Assembly: GCA_041748315.1 (NCBI GenBank)
Contig: JBGTDM010000100.1
Location: 1-12,309 of the forward strand
Length of the DNA stretch: 12,309 nucleotides
Source of the DNA: CALMEE01 sp041748315
Lineage (GTDB): Bacteria; Planctomycetota; Planctomycetia; Pirellulales; Pirellulaceae
Direction: 5' to 3'
Shown here one piece after another: positions 1 through 6,887 of the stretch; the stretch's first letter is position 1, and each line of letters opens with the position of its first letter. The notes beneath the pieces are model-generated. The model was not told the origin of the DNA and made no database searches. It saw only the letters and a list, made by a program, of their open reading frames with translations. The position numbers and the translations under genes are program-made.

Positions 1-263
1 GCCTCAGGAAGCCGTGGATCTGATATTTGTTCAAACACATGATCGCCCAGTATCTCACAGCGATATTGTGTGATCAATTCATGAAGCGAATGACCTTTCA
101 GTTCGCCCGACGTTACAATGCTCTGATCCTCACCATGATCAACGATCTCCCAACTTTCAGCAAAATGTTCACGGGGTCCAAGGCGCTTGCCGAGCTCTAT
201 TGCAAGGCGCTGTCCTCCCCAAATATACTGGCGAAAAATGGGCTTAAATCGTAATGGATACAT
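1..263 (-). CDS. manA: Mannose-6-phosphate isomerase, class I (N-terminal part, runs off left edge)
   Basis: Read by eye on the minus strand from an ATG at 263 with no stop to the window edge, giving 87 codons. The N-terminus YPLRFKPIFRQYIWGG, followed by a GKRLGP segment and HFAESWEIVDH, matches the opening strand and Trp-Gly-Gly turn of type I phosphomannose isomerases, and SGELKGHSLHELI matches the following conserved G-x-L-x-G-x-(S/T)-L segment. These enzymes interconvert fructose-6-phosphate and mannose-6-phosphate in the cytoplasm using zinc. The His/Glu metal ligands lie further downstream and outside the window. The start is fixed because a TGA lies seven codons upstream with no other ATG or GTG between. 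No strong Shine-Dalgarno is visible, only GGCGGG about 7 bases upstream. The gene reads away from its neighbour at 830, across a gap of about 570 bases. Confidence 0.85.
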   Translation of the reverse strand, partial: MYPLRFKPIFRQYIWGGQRLAIELGKRLGPREHFAESWEIVDHGEDQSIVTSGELKGHSLHELITQYRCEILGDHVFEQISDPRLPE

Positions 264-398
264 CAGTTTTGTCCCGCCTGTTCATTGAGGTGCGGCACGC
301 CGTAAGTGAATCGTTGCCTTCGCCTGCCGCTCGAATTCGAAGGGTTGGCGAGTTGAGTTCATGTCAGCTTCGCAGCTTTTTCTGGCCCAATTTCATCC

Positions 399-418
399 AC
401 ATCGTGGTGACACGATGT
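399..418. repeat. Perfect 8-bp dyad with 4-base loop upstream of manA
   Basis: ACATCGTG is followed by GTGA and then CACGATGT, a perfect 8-bp inverted repeat. It lies about 135 bases upstream of the manA start. On the plus strand the loop is a GNRA-type tetraloop. It could be a regulator binding site or an RNA hairpin. There is no U-tract on either side, so it does not look like an intrinsic terminator. Confidence 0.5.
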
Positions 419-701
419 TAGGCCGGAATTTAAGCCCTGCTGGACCATGCCGATTATTGATCGGCTATGTCGTTGGACGCACCAGTAATGACAATCGGGC
501 AAACCGGTTTCGTTCAGCAAGATGGCTCAGTGTCCTGATCCAGTTGAACTTGAATCGATTATCGGTTCAACCCGAGGCCGAAAAAACCTATTCGCTGTGC
601 GGGCAACATTTGAGTGGGGAGCGTGAGACGACAAACCGAGAATGAATTACATCGGGTTTATTTGATGCACACGTAGAATCTTGACGTGGTGTCGATTTTG
701 G

Positions 702-719
702 GTTTACCGACGGGTAAAC
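702..719. repeat. Perfect 7-bp dyad downstream of the DUF1559 gene
   Basis: GTTTACC, GACG, GGTAAAC form a perfect 7-bp stem with a 4-base loop, 111 bases past the end of the minus-strand DUF1559 gene. No run of T follows in the direction of transcription, so it is at best a weak terminator or a binding site. Confidence 0.35.
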
Positions 720-829
720 ACGAAGGCTCTCAGCAATGATATCTTGTCTCCCGATTTTATTTCATTTGAGGCAAACAGTTTTTCGATGTTTAGCTTAGTC
801 GAGATGGAGAATGGCTTGGTCAGCCGAGA

Positions 830-1798
830 CTATTGGTAATTCGTGACAACTTCACCACCTTTTCGCGTCACCAGTTGAACCATAACCTCCCAGCCAATCG
901 TCTCGGAAATAAAGTCGACATGACCATCCGCGAACAGGCAATTCGCACCGGCGGCGTGAAAACTGTAGATTTCATTGTCATTTCGTTTGTTCATGGGAAA
1001 AAAAGCTCCTGCGGCCGGACCGCCCCCTTCGACTGATCCATCCGAATTGGATAGATCTAAACTGAAGGGTCCCTCGCTGTCGGCCCATCCGATCCCCTGA
1101 TCGTTGGAAAGTTCGCCACGAAATCGTCCCATTCGATAAACATCCGGACGTCCGGCACACTCGACGACCATGATTGTTTGCGATGTTCCATCTCGAATAT
1201 CCGCATATCGAGTCCTCGAATTGCGGTGCATCACTGAAAAGCGGTTTGTCGTGTCGTAATAGGGTTGGCTTAAGTGAGGGTTAATCTGGTTTGGCTGCAA
1301 ACCCATAATTGCTTCGTAATCGGTAGGCCCGATGGGATTGCTAAATGTCATTGCCGGTCGCGGCGGTTTCGCAATTGCCGATGTGACTGGTGAACGAGTT
1401 GGTACGCTGGGGCATTGAAATAACGTCACCGGAACTGCGGCAGCCGTCGGATTCGTGCCCTCCCACCAGTTCTCGTTAAAATCATACAACTTTTTCAAGT
1501 TTTTTTGTTCAACAAACGGCAAGATCAAGGGACGCCAGCCAACGAACTTGCCTGAAGGATTACCCGGGCCTGCCTGGGTCCATCCCGATGCAGGAAAGAC
1601 TCGATGCGCAGAATGAAAATTGATCAACGCCAGGCCGATCTGCCGCATGTTATTTGCACAGGAAGTCCGATTCGCAGCATTGCGAACCGCCTGAACTGCA
1701 GGAAACAGTAACGACATCAAGATACCGATGATGGCAATAACGACCAATAGCTCAATCAAACTGAACGCATGTCTCAAGGGTTTAACAGAGTGGAACAT
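830..1798 (-). CDS. DUF1559 domain-containing protein with type IV pilin-like N-terminus
   Basis: A complete 322-aa protein. Residues 11-28 carry the prepilin cleavage/methylation motif: a cut is expected after Ala11 (Ala replaces the usual Gly), followed by FSLIE with the conserved Glu at +5, then a hydrophobic helix LLVVIAIIGILMSLLFPAV. Next comes the typical DUF1559 segment with ANRTSCANNMRQIGLAL around residues 42-58. Near the C-terminus, H-A-A-G-A-N-C-L-F-A-D-G-H-V is the family's H-x9-D-G signature. These proteins are hugely expanded in planctomycetes. They are thought to be processed by a prepilin peptidase and to sit at the cell surface, but their function is unknown. The ATG at 1798 is forced by an upstream in-frame TGA six codons away. 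No Shine-Dalgarno is visible in the A-rich leader, so the start may be leader-independent. It stands alone, not in an operon. Confidence 0.93.
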   Translation of the reverse strand: MFHSVKPLRHAFSLIELLVVIAIIGILMSLLFPAVQAVRNAANRTSCANNMRQIGLALINFHSAHRVFPASGWTQAGPGNPSGKFVGWRPLILPFVEQKNLKKLYDFNENWWEGTNPTAAAVPVTLFQCPSVPTRSPVTSAIAKPPRPAMTFSNPIGPTDYEAIMGLQPNQINPHLSQPYYDTTNRFSVMHRNSRTRYADIRDGTSQTIMVVECAGRPDVYRMGRFRGELSNDQGIGWADSEGPFSLDLSNSDGSVEGGGPAAGAFFPMNKRNDNEIYSFHAAGANCLFADGHVDFISETIGWEVMVQLVTRKGGEVVTNYQ

Positions 1799-2182
1799 GT
1801 TTTTTTGTTTGTCAGATCGGAGAATCGTCGACTTGCCCCAGACTGCCGTAAAAGCCGTCGAGGACTCGATGGTCGATAAAGGGTCTAAGATGGCTTACGG
1901 TTACGTTGAAAATGAACCGCTTGAACGAACGGTGCGAACGAGCCGCCTTCAAAACCTAATTGTAATTGCATCAGTCGTGGCGTTAAAGTGCCAACGCCGA
2001 TTTACACGCTTCAGTCAATGGATTTTCGAAATTCATGGTGTCTCAAGGGTTCGAATCAATACGTTCCTTTGAACCGCCGACACCGTCAATCGTCAGACCA
2101 ATACGCAGATTTGCATCGAGTTCAGGCGATACGTGGAATTTGCTGAATGAGTTTTGAGAAAGGCAGGAACCGATACGTTCGC
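1799..2182. other. Intergenic region with a degenerate REP-like stretch
   Basis: No convincing gene was found on either strand; a 114-codon plus-strand frame beginning inside the DUF1559 gene looks like a shadow. GAACGAGCCGCCTT at about 1936-1949 resembles the arm and flank of the palindromic repeats at 7088, 7221 and 7273 (there GAACGAGCCGCC). This may be a decayed copy. The promoter of the DUF1559 gene should lie here, but no clear consensus boxes are visible. Confidence 0.45.
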
Positions 2183-2488
2183 TCAATCAACGTTGGCATC
2201 ACATCGCTTCTTGGTCAAAGCACCTGAATCGCTGGCTATTGACCACGCGTCTATTTTTCCAAGCTCATCCGCTGCTTGCAAATCGCTGCGCGTCGATTCC
2301 CACCTTTGGATATCATCCATATCCAGAAGTAGACCGGAACCGGCTCGATAATCCGGGTTGAGTTTGGAATTATCTAAAAGCTCGACAACGTACTTCGGCC
2401 AGGCATACAAGTTCTGTTGGAACGTGATCGCGCTAAATCGTAGCCGTTCACGCGCGTCACCCAAGTAGAAATCAGCGAATAAAATCAA
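2183..2488 (-). pseudogene. Fragment resembling a FAD-dependent glycine/D-amino-acid oxidase (ThiO/DAO-like), truncated
   Basis: A 101-codon frame opening at a TTG. The segment DARERLRF, then SAITFQQNLYAWPKYVVELL, NSKLNPDYRAGSGLLLDMDD and IQRW resembles residues ~60-130 of ThiO/DAO oxidases: Pro/Leu-rich entry, a helix with Ser and Tyr-Pro, then the 'D-x-G-Y-R-x-x-G-x-L' strand. The N-terminal GxGxxG dinucleotide-binding domain and the C-terminal substrate domain are both missing, so it cannot be an active enzyme. The same frame is open upstream: an ATG at 2614 gives 39 codons ending in TAG at 2495-2497, and coding-like sequence then continues without a shift. The assignment rests on pattern memory alone. 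A short unrelated hypothetical gene is the alternative. Confidence 0.4.
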
Positions 2489-2494
2489 TTGGAA

Positions 2495-2614
2495 CTATTC
2501 CGGGAGCCTCGCAAACCTCTCCGCGGTATCTGGGACATCGATCGATTCATGCACCCGATGTGCGGAGATTTGATGCCCATTCGTGCGAGGTATTATTAAG
2601 TCACTGGTGGACAT
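2495..2614 (-). CDS. Small ORF of 39 codons ending in an amber codon, in frame with the oxidase-like fragment
   Basis: ATG at 2614 begins MSTSDLIIPRTNGHQISAHR and the frame ends with ERFARLPE and TAG. After the TAG the frame stays open for another 103 codons into the oxidase-like fragment. The ATG lies 6 bases after the TAA (2621-2623) that ends the upstream frame. No Shine-Dalgarno stands out. It may be the 5' part of a pseudogene broken by a nonsense mutation, or not a gene at all. Confidence 0.25.
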   Translation of the reverse strand: MSTSDLIIPRTNGHQISAHRVHESIDVPDTAERFARLPE

Positions 2615-2620
2615 TAGTCT

Positions 2621-2791
2621 TTAGTAAAATTCAATCTTTTGCAGCCACGAGGGTTCTCGACGGGTGGATGTCGGATAAGCCGGTTCCGCAGATGCATTCG
2701 CATAAGCCCGGCTCATTGATTTTCCAACTTCGACCAAGCCATCATGATTCAAACCTTCGTCGACCGGAATATCCTCTGCCAGAAACCATTC
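2621..2791 (-). other. In-frame coding-like extension beyond the amber stop of the hypothetical gene
   Basis: Directly after the TAG at 2792-2794 the same frame reads EWFLAEDIPVDEGLNHDGLV and on to SWLQKIEFY before TAA: 56 residues of balanced, protein-like composition with no further stop. In the domain type suspected for the upstream ORF, the segment after 'AI' is usually followed by a short acidic 'l.......' tail, which this would supply. This suggests a nonsense mutation (pseudogene) or, much less likely, stop-codon readthrough. Confidence 0.35.
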
Positions 2792-3595
2792 CTAATTCCG
2801 TCCGATCGCGATCCAGGTATCCTGGCTTAGTTTGATCGCCAGTGCAGTCGTGCAAGGAATCACTCGATCTTGCATTTGCGCATCGGTGGCTATGACTTTT
2901 ACCGTTAAAATGAAGGCGTGTCTGGCAAAAGCTTCGCGCAACTTCTGGTTGTGTTCGACCGATGAAAGTGGCTGATAATGCGCTGGCTGTGTCGCCACGG
3001 AAATGCGGAATTGATCGCTGATCGCGGTAATCGCGATCGGATTCGACATCTCTGAAAATTGCAGGCCTTCGGTATCGACGCCAAAGATATCCCTTAAACC
3101 CGCTTTCAATGCGGTCAGATCAAGCTCTACGTTGTTATCTAGCAATAATTCGAGCGTCTCTCCCTCTCCCCATTCGTGCGAATGAAACCGTGCTGGATTC
3201 TCGCGTGCGAGTTCAGCCAGGTCGGTTTGAATAAATGGTTTTGCATCAACGTCGTAGTGAAAGAATGATTTTTCATCGACAGGCAACCAGTTATAGTTGA
3301 AAAAGTACGCATCCCGGTCGCTTTGATGCAGCGACAAAATCGTCTGAAGTTTGCCGATCAGGATTTCGTCGTCCATTTGATCAATCCATTCAACTGCGGT
3401 TTCATATTCACCTGAACGAATCGCTGCCCGCACAATGTCGTCGATGATTCGACATCGAAATTCAATCGCATAAAATAGTAATATCGAAGCCAGGCGTGCT
3501 GTGAATTCGCCAGCGGAAATCGCTAAAATCAAAGATCGTAGTTTGCCCTCAAGTCCATTAGACGAATCAGAATTATAAACCTTCACAGGGACCAT
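2792..3595 (-). CDS. Hypothetical protein; C-terminal half like a planctomycete/cyanobacterial DUF4261-type domain
   Basis: A 267-aa soluble protein without signal peptide or membrane segment. The N-terminal ~125 residues are not recognised. The C-terminal part starts with TLELLLDNNVELDLTALKAG and LRDIFGVD. It then has an ITAISDQFRISVATQPAHYQ strand region, LREAFARHAFILTVKVIA and an LAIKLSQDTWIAI ending. This order (LxLLL..LDL..L...FG; PY; L..A...H.a.l.V; ..l.....aiy) recalls DUF4261-like proteins, but no catalytic motif can be named. The ATG at 3595 overlaps the upstream ORF by 23 bases; a G-rich CCGGGGG lies about 8-14 bases upstream. The frame ends at TAG (2792-2794), but coding-like sequence continues in the same frame to 2621, so the gene may be prematurely stopped. 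Function unknown. Confidence 0.55.
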   Translation of the reverse strand: MVPVKVYNSDSSNGLEGKLRSLILAISAGEFTARLASILLFYAIEFRCRIIDDIVRAAIRSGEYETAVEWIDQMDDEILIGKLQTILSLHQSDRDAYFFNYNWLPVDEKSFFHYDVDAKPFIQTDLAELARENPARFHSHEWGEGETLELLLDNNVELDLTALKAGLRDIFGVDTEGLQFSEMSNPIAITAISDQFRISVATQPAHYQPLSSVEHNQKLREAFARHAFILTVKVIATDAQMQDRVIPCTTALAIKLSQDTWIAIGRN

Positions 3596-4100
3596 GGGGA
3601 CAACCCCCGGAGAATCGTGACGACCGGGCCACGCACCACCTTTCGACGTGAAAGCGGTTGCAAAGAGAGAGCAAGAGACCGTCCAACTTTTGAGTTGTCA
3701 TGCGGCTCGGGACAAATGGATCACCCGCTGTCGACCGCTCGATGACGAAGATTTGCGGAGTTGAGTTCAAGGCAATCTCGTAGCCTGTTTTAGGAAATTC
3801 ATTTATTATGCAGTTGTCCGCTTGAGGACTGGGATCGAAACCGGGCTGTGCGATCGTCGAGATATGTTGGATGATTTTCACGCGGTCGACGAGTCCACGA
3901 TTCGATCGTGGTCGACAACTGATTATTGTCAGGCGTGGGGGTTTCTTGGCCAGTTCAACCTTGACAGAAACGGGCAGCAGGTCGAGGTCGGTTGCAGTCG
4001 AAAACGCCCATATTGTCGATTCTGTATTATGGCTAACTTGCAATTCAATTTCCTGCAAACAAACTGTTTCACGAACTTTTTTGGCTTGACACTCGTACAA
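3573..4100 (-). CDS. Hypothetical protein (weak start, overlaps next ORF)
   Basis: A 175-codon minus-strand frame. It contains no ATG start near its beginning: the only candidate is a TTG at 4098-4100, because an in-frame TAA lies 15 codons further upstream. The middle portion (LPVSVKVELAKKPPRLTIIS, then GLVDRVKIIQHISTIAQPGF) looks protein-like, with strand and helix alternation. The last ~25 residues are rich in Cys, Arg and Gly and resemble out-of-frame sequence. It overlaps the next ORF by 23 bases. No domain was recognised. It may be a decayed gene, perhaps once continuous with the following ORF through a frameshift near 3600-3690. Confidence 0.35.
   Translation of the reverse strand: MYECQAKKVRETVCLQEIELQVSHNTESTIWAFSTATDLDLLPVSVKVELAKKPPRLTIISCRPRSNRGLVDRVKIIQHISTIAQPGFDPSPQADNCIINEFPKTGYEIALNSTPQIFVIERSTAGDPFVPSRMTTQKLDGLLLSLCNRFHVERWCVARSSRFSGGCPHGPCEGL
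4038..4058. promoter_or_regulatory. Possible dyad operator upstream of the Cys-rich secreted protein
   Basis: TTGCA and TGCAA are separated by 11 bases, about 100 bases upstream of the ATG at 4156. A TTGACA hexamer follows at 4086-4091, but no matching -10 box is placed properly. The dyad is short and could be chance. It is mentioned because the genes downstream resemble zinc-responsive ones. Confidence 0.2.
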
Positions 4101-4155
4101 TTTAGGTGGTCCTGAAATCCAGTCGGATCGCTGGAATTAAACCTCCTGCATCATA

Positions 4156-4623
4156 ATGCGCTTCAAAACAACACTTCATTGGTCCTTGATCGGGTATCTG
4201 GTTCTTTTTTTGAACTTGGGACCATCGTTGCATCGTGCGCATTTCTTTGGTTTACATTGTGATTCCGGTGTCTGTGGCGATTCGATCGCCTGTCTTGAAG
4301 AGACCGATTCGGAATCGAAAGTTCCGCTCATCGGCGTCGGATCGACATCGTGCTGTGGTACGGCTCACCGCCTTATAAATTGTAGTGGTGGTTCCCCAAC
4401 TGATCACGCGGTACCAGAGGGTTCGCCTGGCCATCTCGTCATCACAACCGATCACGACTGTCCGGTTTGTCGATTCTTTGATACGTACAACGTTGTTGTC
4501 GATCAGTTTGAATTGCCTACGGATATCGCTCCTGTCTTCTCTTTGGCTTTTGAACTCCGTTCTTGCGAGATTTCGAAAGTAATTCTTTTACAATCACGCG
4601 GCCCGCCGCAGCTTGACGCTTAA
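4156..4623 (+). CDS. Secreted Cys/His-rich protein, DUF2946-like (possible metal-related)
   Basis: A 155-aa protein. Residues 1-28 form a signal peptide or anchor: KTTLHW, then LIGYLVLFLNLGPSL. The mature part is rich in Cys and His: HCDSGVC (34-40), a CC pair at 66-67, Cys76, and the motif DHDCPVCRFF at 99-108, which resembles the H-x-C-x-x-C-x-F segment of small DUF2946-like secreted proteins. The tail ends with RGPP (148-151), also common in these proteins. Such proteins are found next to copper or zinc genes, but their biochemical role is not established. The Cys/His pairs suggest metal or redox binding (inference). The start is chosen because the signal peptide follows it directly; no good ribosome binding site is seen. 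It precedes a DUF1559 gene and a PEP-CTERM gene on the same strand. Confidence 0.7.
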   Translation: MRFKTTLHWSLIGYLVLFLNLGPSLHRAHFFGLHCDSGVCGDSIACLEETDSESKVPLIGVGSTSCCGTAHRLINCSGGSPTDHAVPEGSPGHLVITTDHDCPVCRFFDTYNVVVDQFELPTDIAPVFSLAFELRSCEISKVILLQSRGPPQLDA

Positions 4624-4655
4624 CCGTTTTTGATTACACGACACGGTTGGGCGTC
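4615..4655 (+). terminator. Long stem-loop over the stop codon of the Cys-rich gene
   Basis: GACGCTTAACCGT (4615-4627) can pair with ACGGTTGGGCGTC (4643-4655), giving a 13-bp stem with two G-U pairs and a 15-base loop. The left arm contains the last codon and the TAA. No T-run follows immediately (the next T-rich stretch is about 20 bases on), so it may protect the 3' end or attenuate transcription rather than terminate strongly. Confidence 0.45.
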
Positions 4656-4770
4656 GCCTATAGTTGCGGCCTCTTTTCCTCTTCGCTACGAAGGTTTCGT
4701 CGTTGACGCCTGCGCAATTCAATGCATTCGCTTGAGTGGATTTGTTGGGTGGTATCCGATGCTGATTGAT

Positions 4771-4887
4771 GCGAAAAGCTGCCACAAGCTTTAGGCCAGG
4801 GGACTGGAACTCCGCTCGCGGGTCCGCCTGCGGCATTCTAGCGGTCCGACCCCCATGTAATGTGTGGGCTTCCCGCGGCGGTTTTTT
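4771..4887 (+). promoter_or_regulatory. Hairpin-dense GC-rich leader ending in a terminator-like arm
   Basis: A row of short complementary arms lies ahead of the DUF1559 gene: AAAGCT/AGCTTT (4775-4792), CCAG/CTGG (4797-4808), CCGC/GCGG (4812-4821) and another CCGC/GCGG pair just after. CCCGCGGCGG (4872-4881) is followed at once by TTTTTT. That last arm can also pair with CCGCTCGCGGG at 4812-4822, with one bulged T. Mutually exclusive pairings plus a T-run upstream of an SD-led gene are the layout of an attenuator or riboswitch. No known riboswitch consensus was recognised, so this is structural inference only. Confidence 0.35.
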
Positions 4888-4918
4888 AAGTTTTCAACGC
4901 ACTGACTGGAGAAAGACG

Positions 4919-6052
4919 ATGCTCCCCCATTCAATGAGATTTAAACAAATGTATCTAAGTGACAAAAAACAGAGGGACGCCTTTACATTGATCGAGTTAC
5001 TGGTGGTGATCGCGGTCATTGGAATTTTGATGGCAATGTTGGTTCCAGCCGTCCAGCAAGTTCGTGAGGCAGCGCGGCGAACCAATTGTGCCAGCAATAT
5101 GCGACAGATTGCATTGGCGATCACCAACTATCATTCTTCGCACCGTCGGTTTCCCGTCAATCAAATCGGTCCGGGTGTTTCGAATGGGAGTGGCGGTCAT
5201 GGCCCAGGTTATTACAGTTGGTTGGTGCCGTTGTTGCCGCAACTGGAGCAAGGCAATCTGTACAAGCTTTTTAATCTGAACATCAATAATGGAAACGGTG
5301 GTTTAGGAGATTCGTTCCCCCATCGGATCAGTAATACGCACCCGAATGCCGTTGCTGTGAATACCACGGTCGAGATTTTTCTATGTCCTTCGGAGACACC
5401 GAATTTTCAGAATTCGGCTATTATGGGGTCGGCGAACCCTGCACCGGACAGCTATGTCGCAAATGCGGGATGGCCTTCGTATGCAACGGGGTTCACGGGT
5501 GAACGACCGACGCCGGGCCAATTTAATGGGGTGATTCCCTTGCACCACCCTTCGGTGGATATCCCCTGGCATGGGAGTCCCAGGATCAGTGTACGAGATA
5601 TCAAGGATGGTACATCAAACACCAGTTTGATCTCGGAACGTCTGATCCAATCGGGCAACAGTGCCGCAGAGGTTTCTAATGGTGATGTACGATTGCGATC
5701 GCAACACGTGTTGGAACGCTACGAGACATTGGCTGAGATTGCTCTGCAAATGACCAGTTCGCACACCCACGTGGCGGAGTCGGCGCACATTGGTCGGGCT
5801 TGGGCAAGTGGCAGCCCTTGGACCGCGCCGACGTATATGCATGTCCAGACTCCAAACACGGTCATCGGACATTACAACACCAGTATCAAGGAAGGAGACT
5901 TCCTGATAACGCCTAGTAGTCGCCATTCTGGTGGCGTCAACTTGGCGATGGTTGATGGATCGACCAAATTTGTTTCGGATTTTGTAACCCAGGAGGTTTG
6001 GTGTGCGATCGGCGGTCGGGACGATGGTCGCACTGAGTCCCTCTTGGACTAG
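4919..6052 (+). CDS. DUF1559 domain-containing protein with type IV pilin-like N-terminus
   Basis: A 377-aa protein. The start at 4919 is chosen because GGAG sits 7 bases upstream (4908-4911); an open frame reaching back to 4766 reads through the structured leader and has no such site. Predicted prepilin processing after Ala21 leaves FTLIE with the +5 Glu (residue 26), then the hydrophobic helix LLVVIAVIGILMAMLVPAV. The DUF1559 core follows with ARRTNCASNMRQIALAI and HSSHRRFPVN. Toward the C-terminus, R-H-S-G-G-V-N-L-A-M-V-D-G-S-T carries the family's H-x9-D-G motif, followed by FVSDFV. The role is probably surface or extracellular but unknown. The stop is 29 bases ahead of the PEP-CTERM gene, so the two are likely co-transcribed. 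Confidence 0.93.
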   Translation: MLPHSMRFKQMYLSDKKQRDAFTLIELLVVIAVIGILMAMLVPAVQQVREAARRTNCASNMRQIALAITNYHSSHRRFPVNQIGPGVSNGSGGHGPGYYSWLVPLLPQLEQGNLYKLFNLNINNGNGGLGDSFPHRISNTHPNAVAVNTTVEIFLCPSETPNFQNSAIMGSANPAPDSYVANAGWPSYATGFTGERPTPGQFNGVIPLHHPSVDIPWHGSPRISVRDIKDGTSNTSLISERLIQSGNSAAEVSNGDVRLRSQHVLERYETLAEIALQMTSSHTHVAESAHIGRAWASGSPWTAPTYMHVQTPNTVIGHYNTSIKEGDFLITPSSRHSGGVNLAMVDGSTKFVSDFVTQEVWCAIGGRDDGRTESLLD

Positions 6053-6081
6053 TTTTTGTTCTTTTTTTGGAGATGTTTAAA

Positions 6082-6861
6082 ATGTTATTGAGAATTGCCG
6101 CAGCGACGATCGTTGGATCGTTGTTGATCTCGACATCAATATTCGCTCAACACAGCGATATTGAATTCGGTTACGACAGTACGTCGTCGCCGACTACTTT
6201 TGTGTTTGATACTGACAATTTCACTTCCGAAGGGTTTATGTTTTTTGAAGCTGAGATGGAACCAGATGTGTTCGATCCCGGGAACTTCGGATCTGATGAA
6301 CCTGGTTTTGCAACCAATGCCGCTGAGGGATTGTTGATCAATCCGAATGATCGAATCTTCCTGCGGATTTTGGATGCGATGATAGCTTCATCGTTCGGTG
6401 TCGGATTTGTGAATTACTATAACCCAATTACGGGGTTGCTCGAGGCTTCTGCTGATCGCCGGTTATTGGTCGAGCAAAACACTGGTGGGCTTCAGGACTT
6501 GGTTATTAATGGATTAGCAATTGAAACGGGGGACAACCCCGTATTTGTGGCCAGTGCCAATTCGGGTGGTAACGTTCACGATCACCTTTTCTTTGATTTG
6601 CTTGATGACGCTACAGCGCCCCATGGCGCCTATGGACTGCTCGTGCAGTTGCAAGCTGATTTTGCATCTAACGGGTTCGGCGGCATCGATCTTTCTTCAG
6701 CACCATTCTGGATGATTTGGAATCACGGAATGGATCATGAAGATTTTGATAAGCTGGCGCTCCCTGCCTTCGGTGTCTCCGTGATCCCGGAGCCAAGTTC
6801 AATGGCGCTATTATTAGCGATGACGGGAGTTGGCCTATTCGCTCGAAGACGTCGCCGTTAA
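6082..6861 (+). CDS. PEP-CTERM sorting domain protein, all3515/Zur-repressed-like
   Basis: A 259-aa secreted protein. The N-terminal signal LLRIAAATIVGSLLISTSIF ends with A-Q. The C-terminus has the PEP-CTERM tail: IPEPSSMALLL, a hydrophobic run MTGVGLFA and an arginine cluster RRRRR, the signal for exosortase-type processing. The middle has GNVHDHLFFDL, then HGAYGLLVQLQADF, SSAPFWMIWNHGM and EDFDKLALPAF. These recall the all3515 family of PEP-CTERM proteins, repressed by Zur in cyanobacteria, with their H-x-H-L-x-F, GAYG and PF-x-x-x-x-N-x-G motifs. A zinc-linked role is inferred from this likeness. GGAG (6069-6072) lies 9 bases before the ATG at 6082; an ATG at 6073 touches the GGAG and is less suitable. 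Transcription ends at the hairpin at 6888. Confidence 0.75.
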   Translation: MLLRIAAATIVGSLLISTSIFAQHSDIEFGYDSTSSPTTFVFDTDNFTSEGFMFFEAEMEPDVFDPGNFGSDEPGFATNAAEGLLINPNDRIFLRILDAMIASSFGVGFVNYYNPITGLLEASADRRLLVEQNTGGLQDLVINGLAIETGDNPVFVASANSGGNVHDHLFFDLLDDATAPHGAYGLLVQLQADFASNGFGGIDLSSAPFWMIWNHGMDHEDFDKLALPAFGVSVIPEPSSMALLLAMTGVGLFARRRRR

Positions 6862-6887
6862 ACCCATCGTCTGATTCATTGAGAACT

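Larger units (their letters stand above)
264..829. other. Intergenic region without a convincing gene
   Basis: Both strands were read. A 94-codon plus-strand frame (361-645) has no ribosome binding site, no recognisable motif and unremarkable composition, so it is not called. The stretch holds two perfect dyads (399-418 and 702-719, listed separately). It must contain the promoter of manA near its left end and the 3' end of the DUF1559 transcript near its right end, but no convincing -35/-10 pair or U-tailed terminator was found. Confidence 0.6.

Noticed and set aside
361..645. 94-codon plus-strand frame
   Set aside because: No ribosome binding site, no domain, and random-looking composition with a dyad running through it.
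1728..2072. 114-codon plus-strand frame
   Set aside because: Begins inside and antisense to the DUF1559 gene; no motif and unlikely composition.
2495..2794. Genetic recoding of TAG
   Set aside because: All annotated intact genes here end normally, and the region shows other signs of decay. Nonsense mutation is simpler.
2560..2835. 91-codon plus-strand frame
   Set aside because: Antisense to the more coding-like minus frame that continues past the amber codon.
3822..4115. 97-codon plus-strand frame with several Cys
   Set aside because: Antisense to the hypothetical minus ORF; no ribosome binding site and no family likeness.
4741..4830. Cobalamin riboswitch (AGGCCAGGGGACTGG resembles the B12 box)
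   Set aside because: The other conserved boxes and their order are missing.
4766..4918. Extended N-terminus of the second DUF1559 protein
   Set aside because: The extension has no SD, reads through GC-rich hairpins and would put 71 residues before the pilin-like cleavage site. The ATG at 4919 has a well-placed GGAG.
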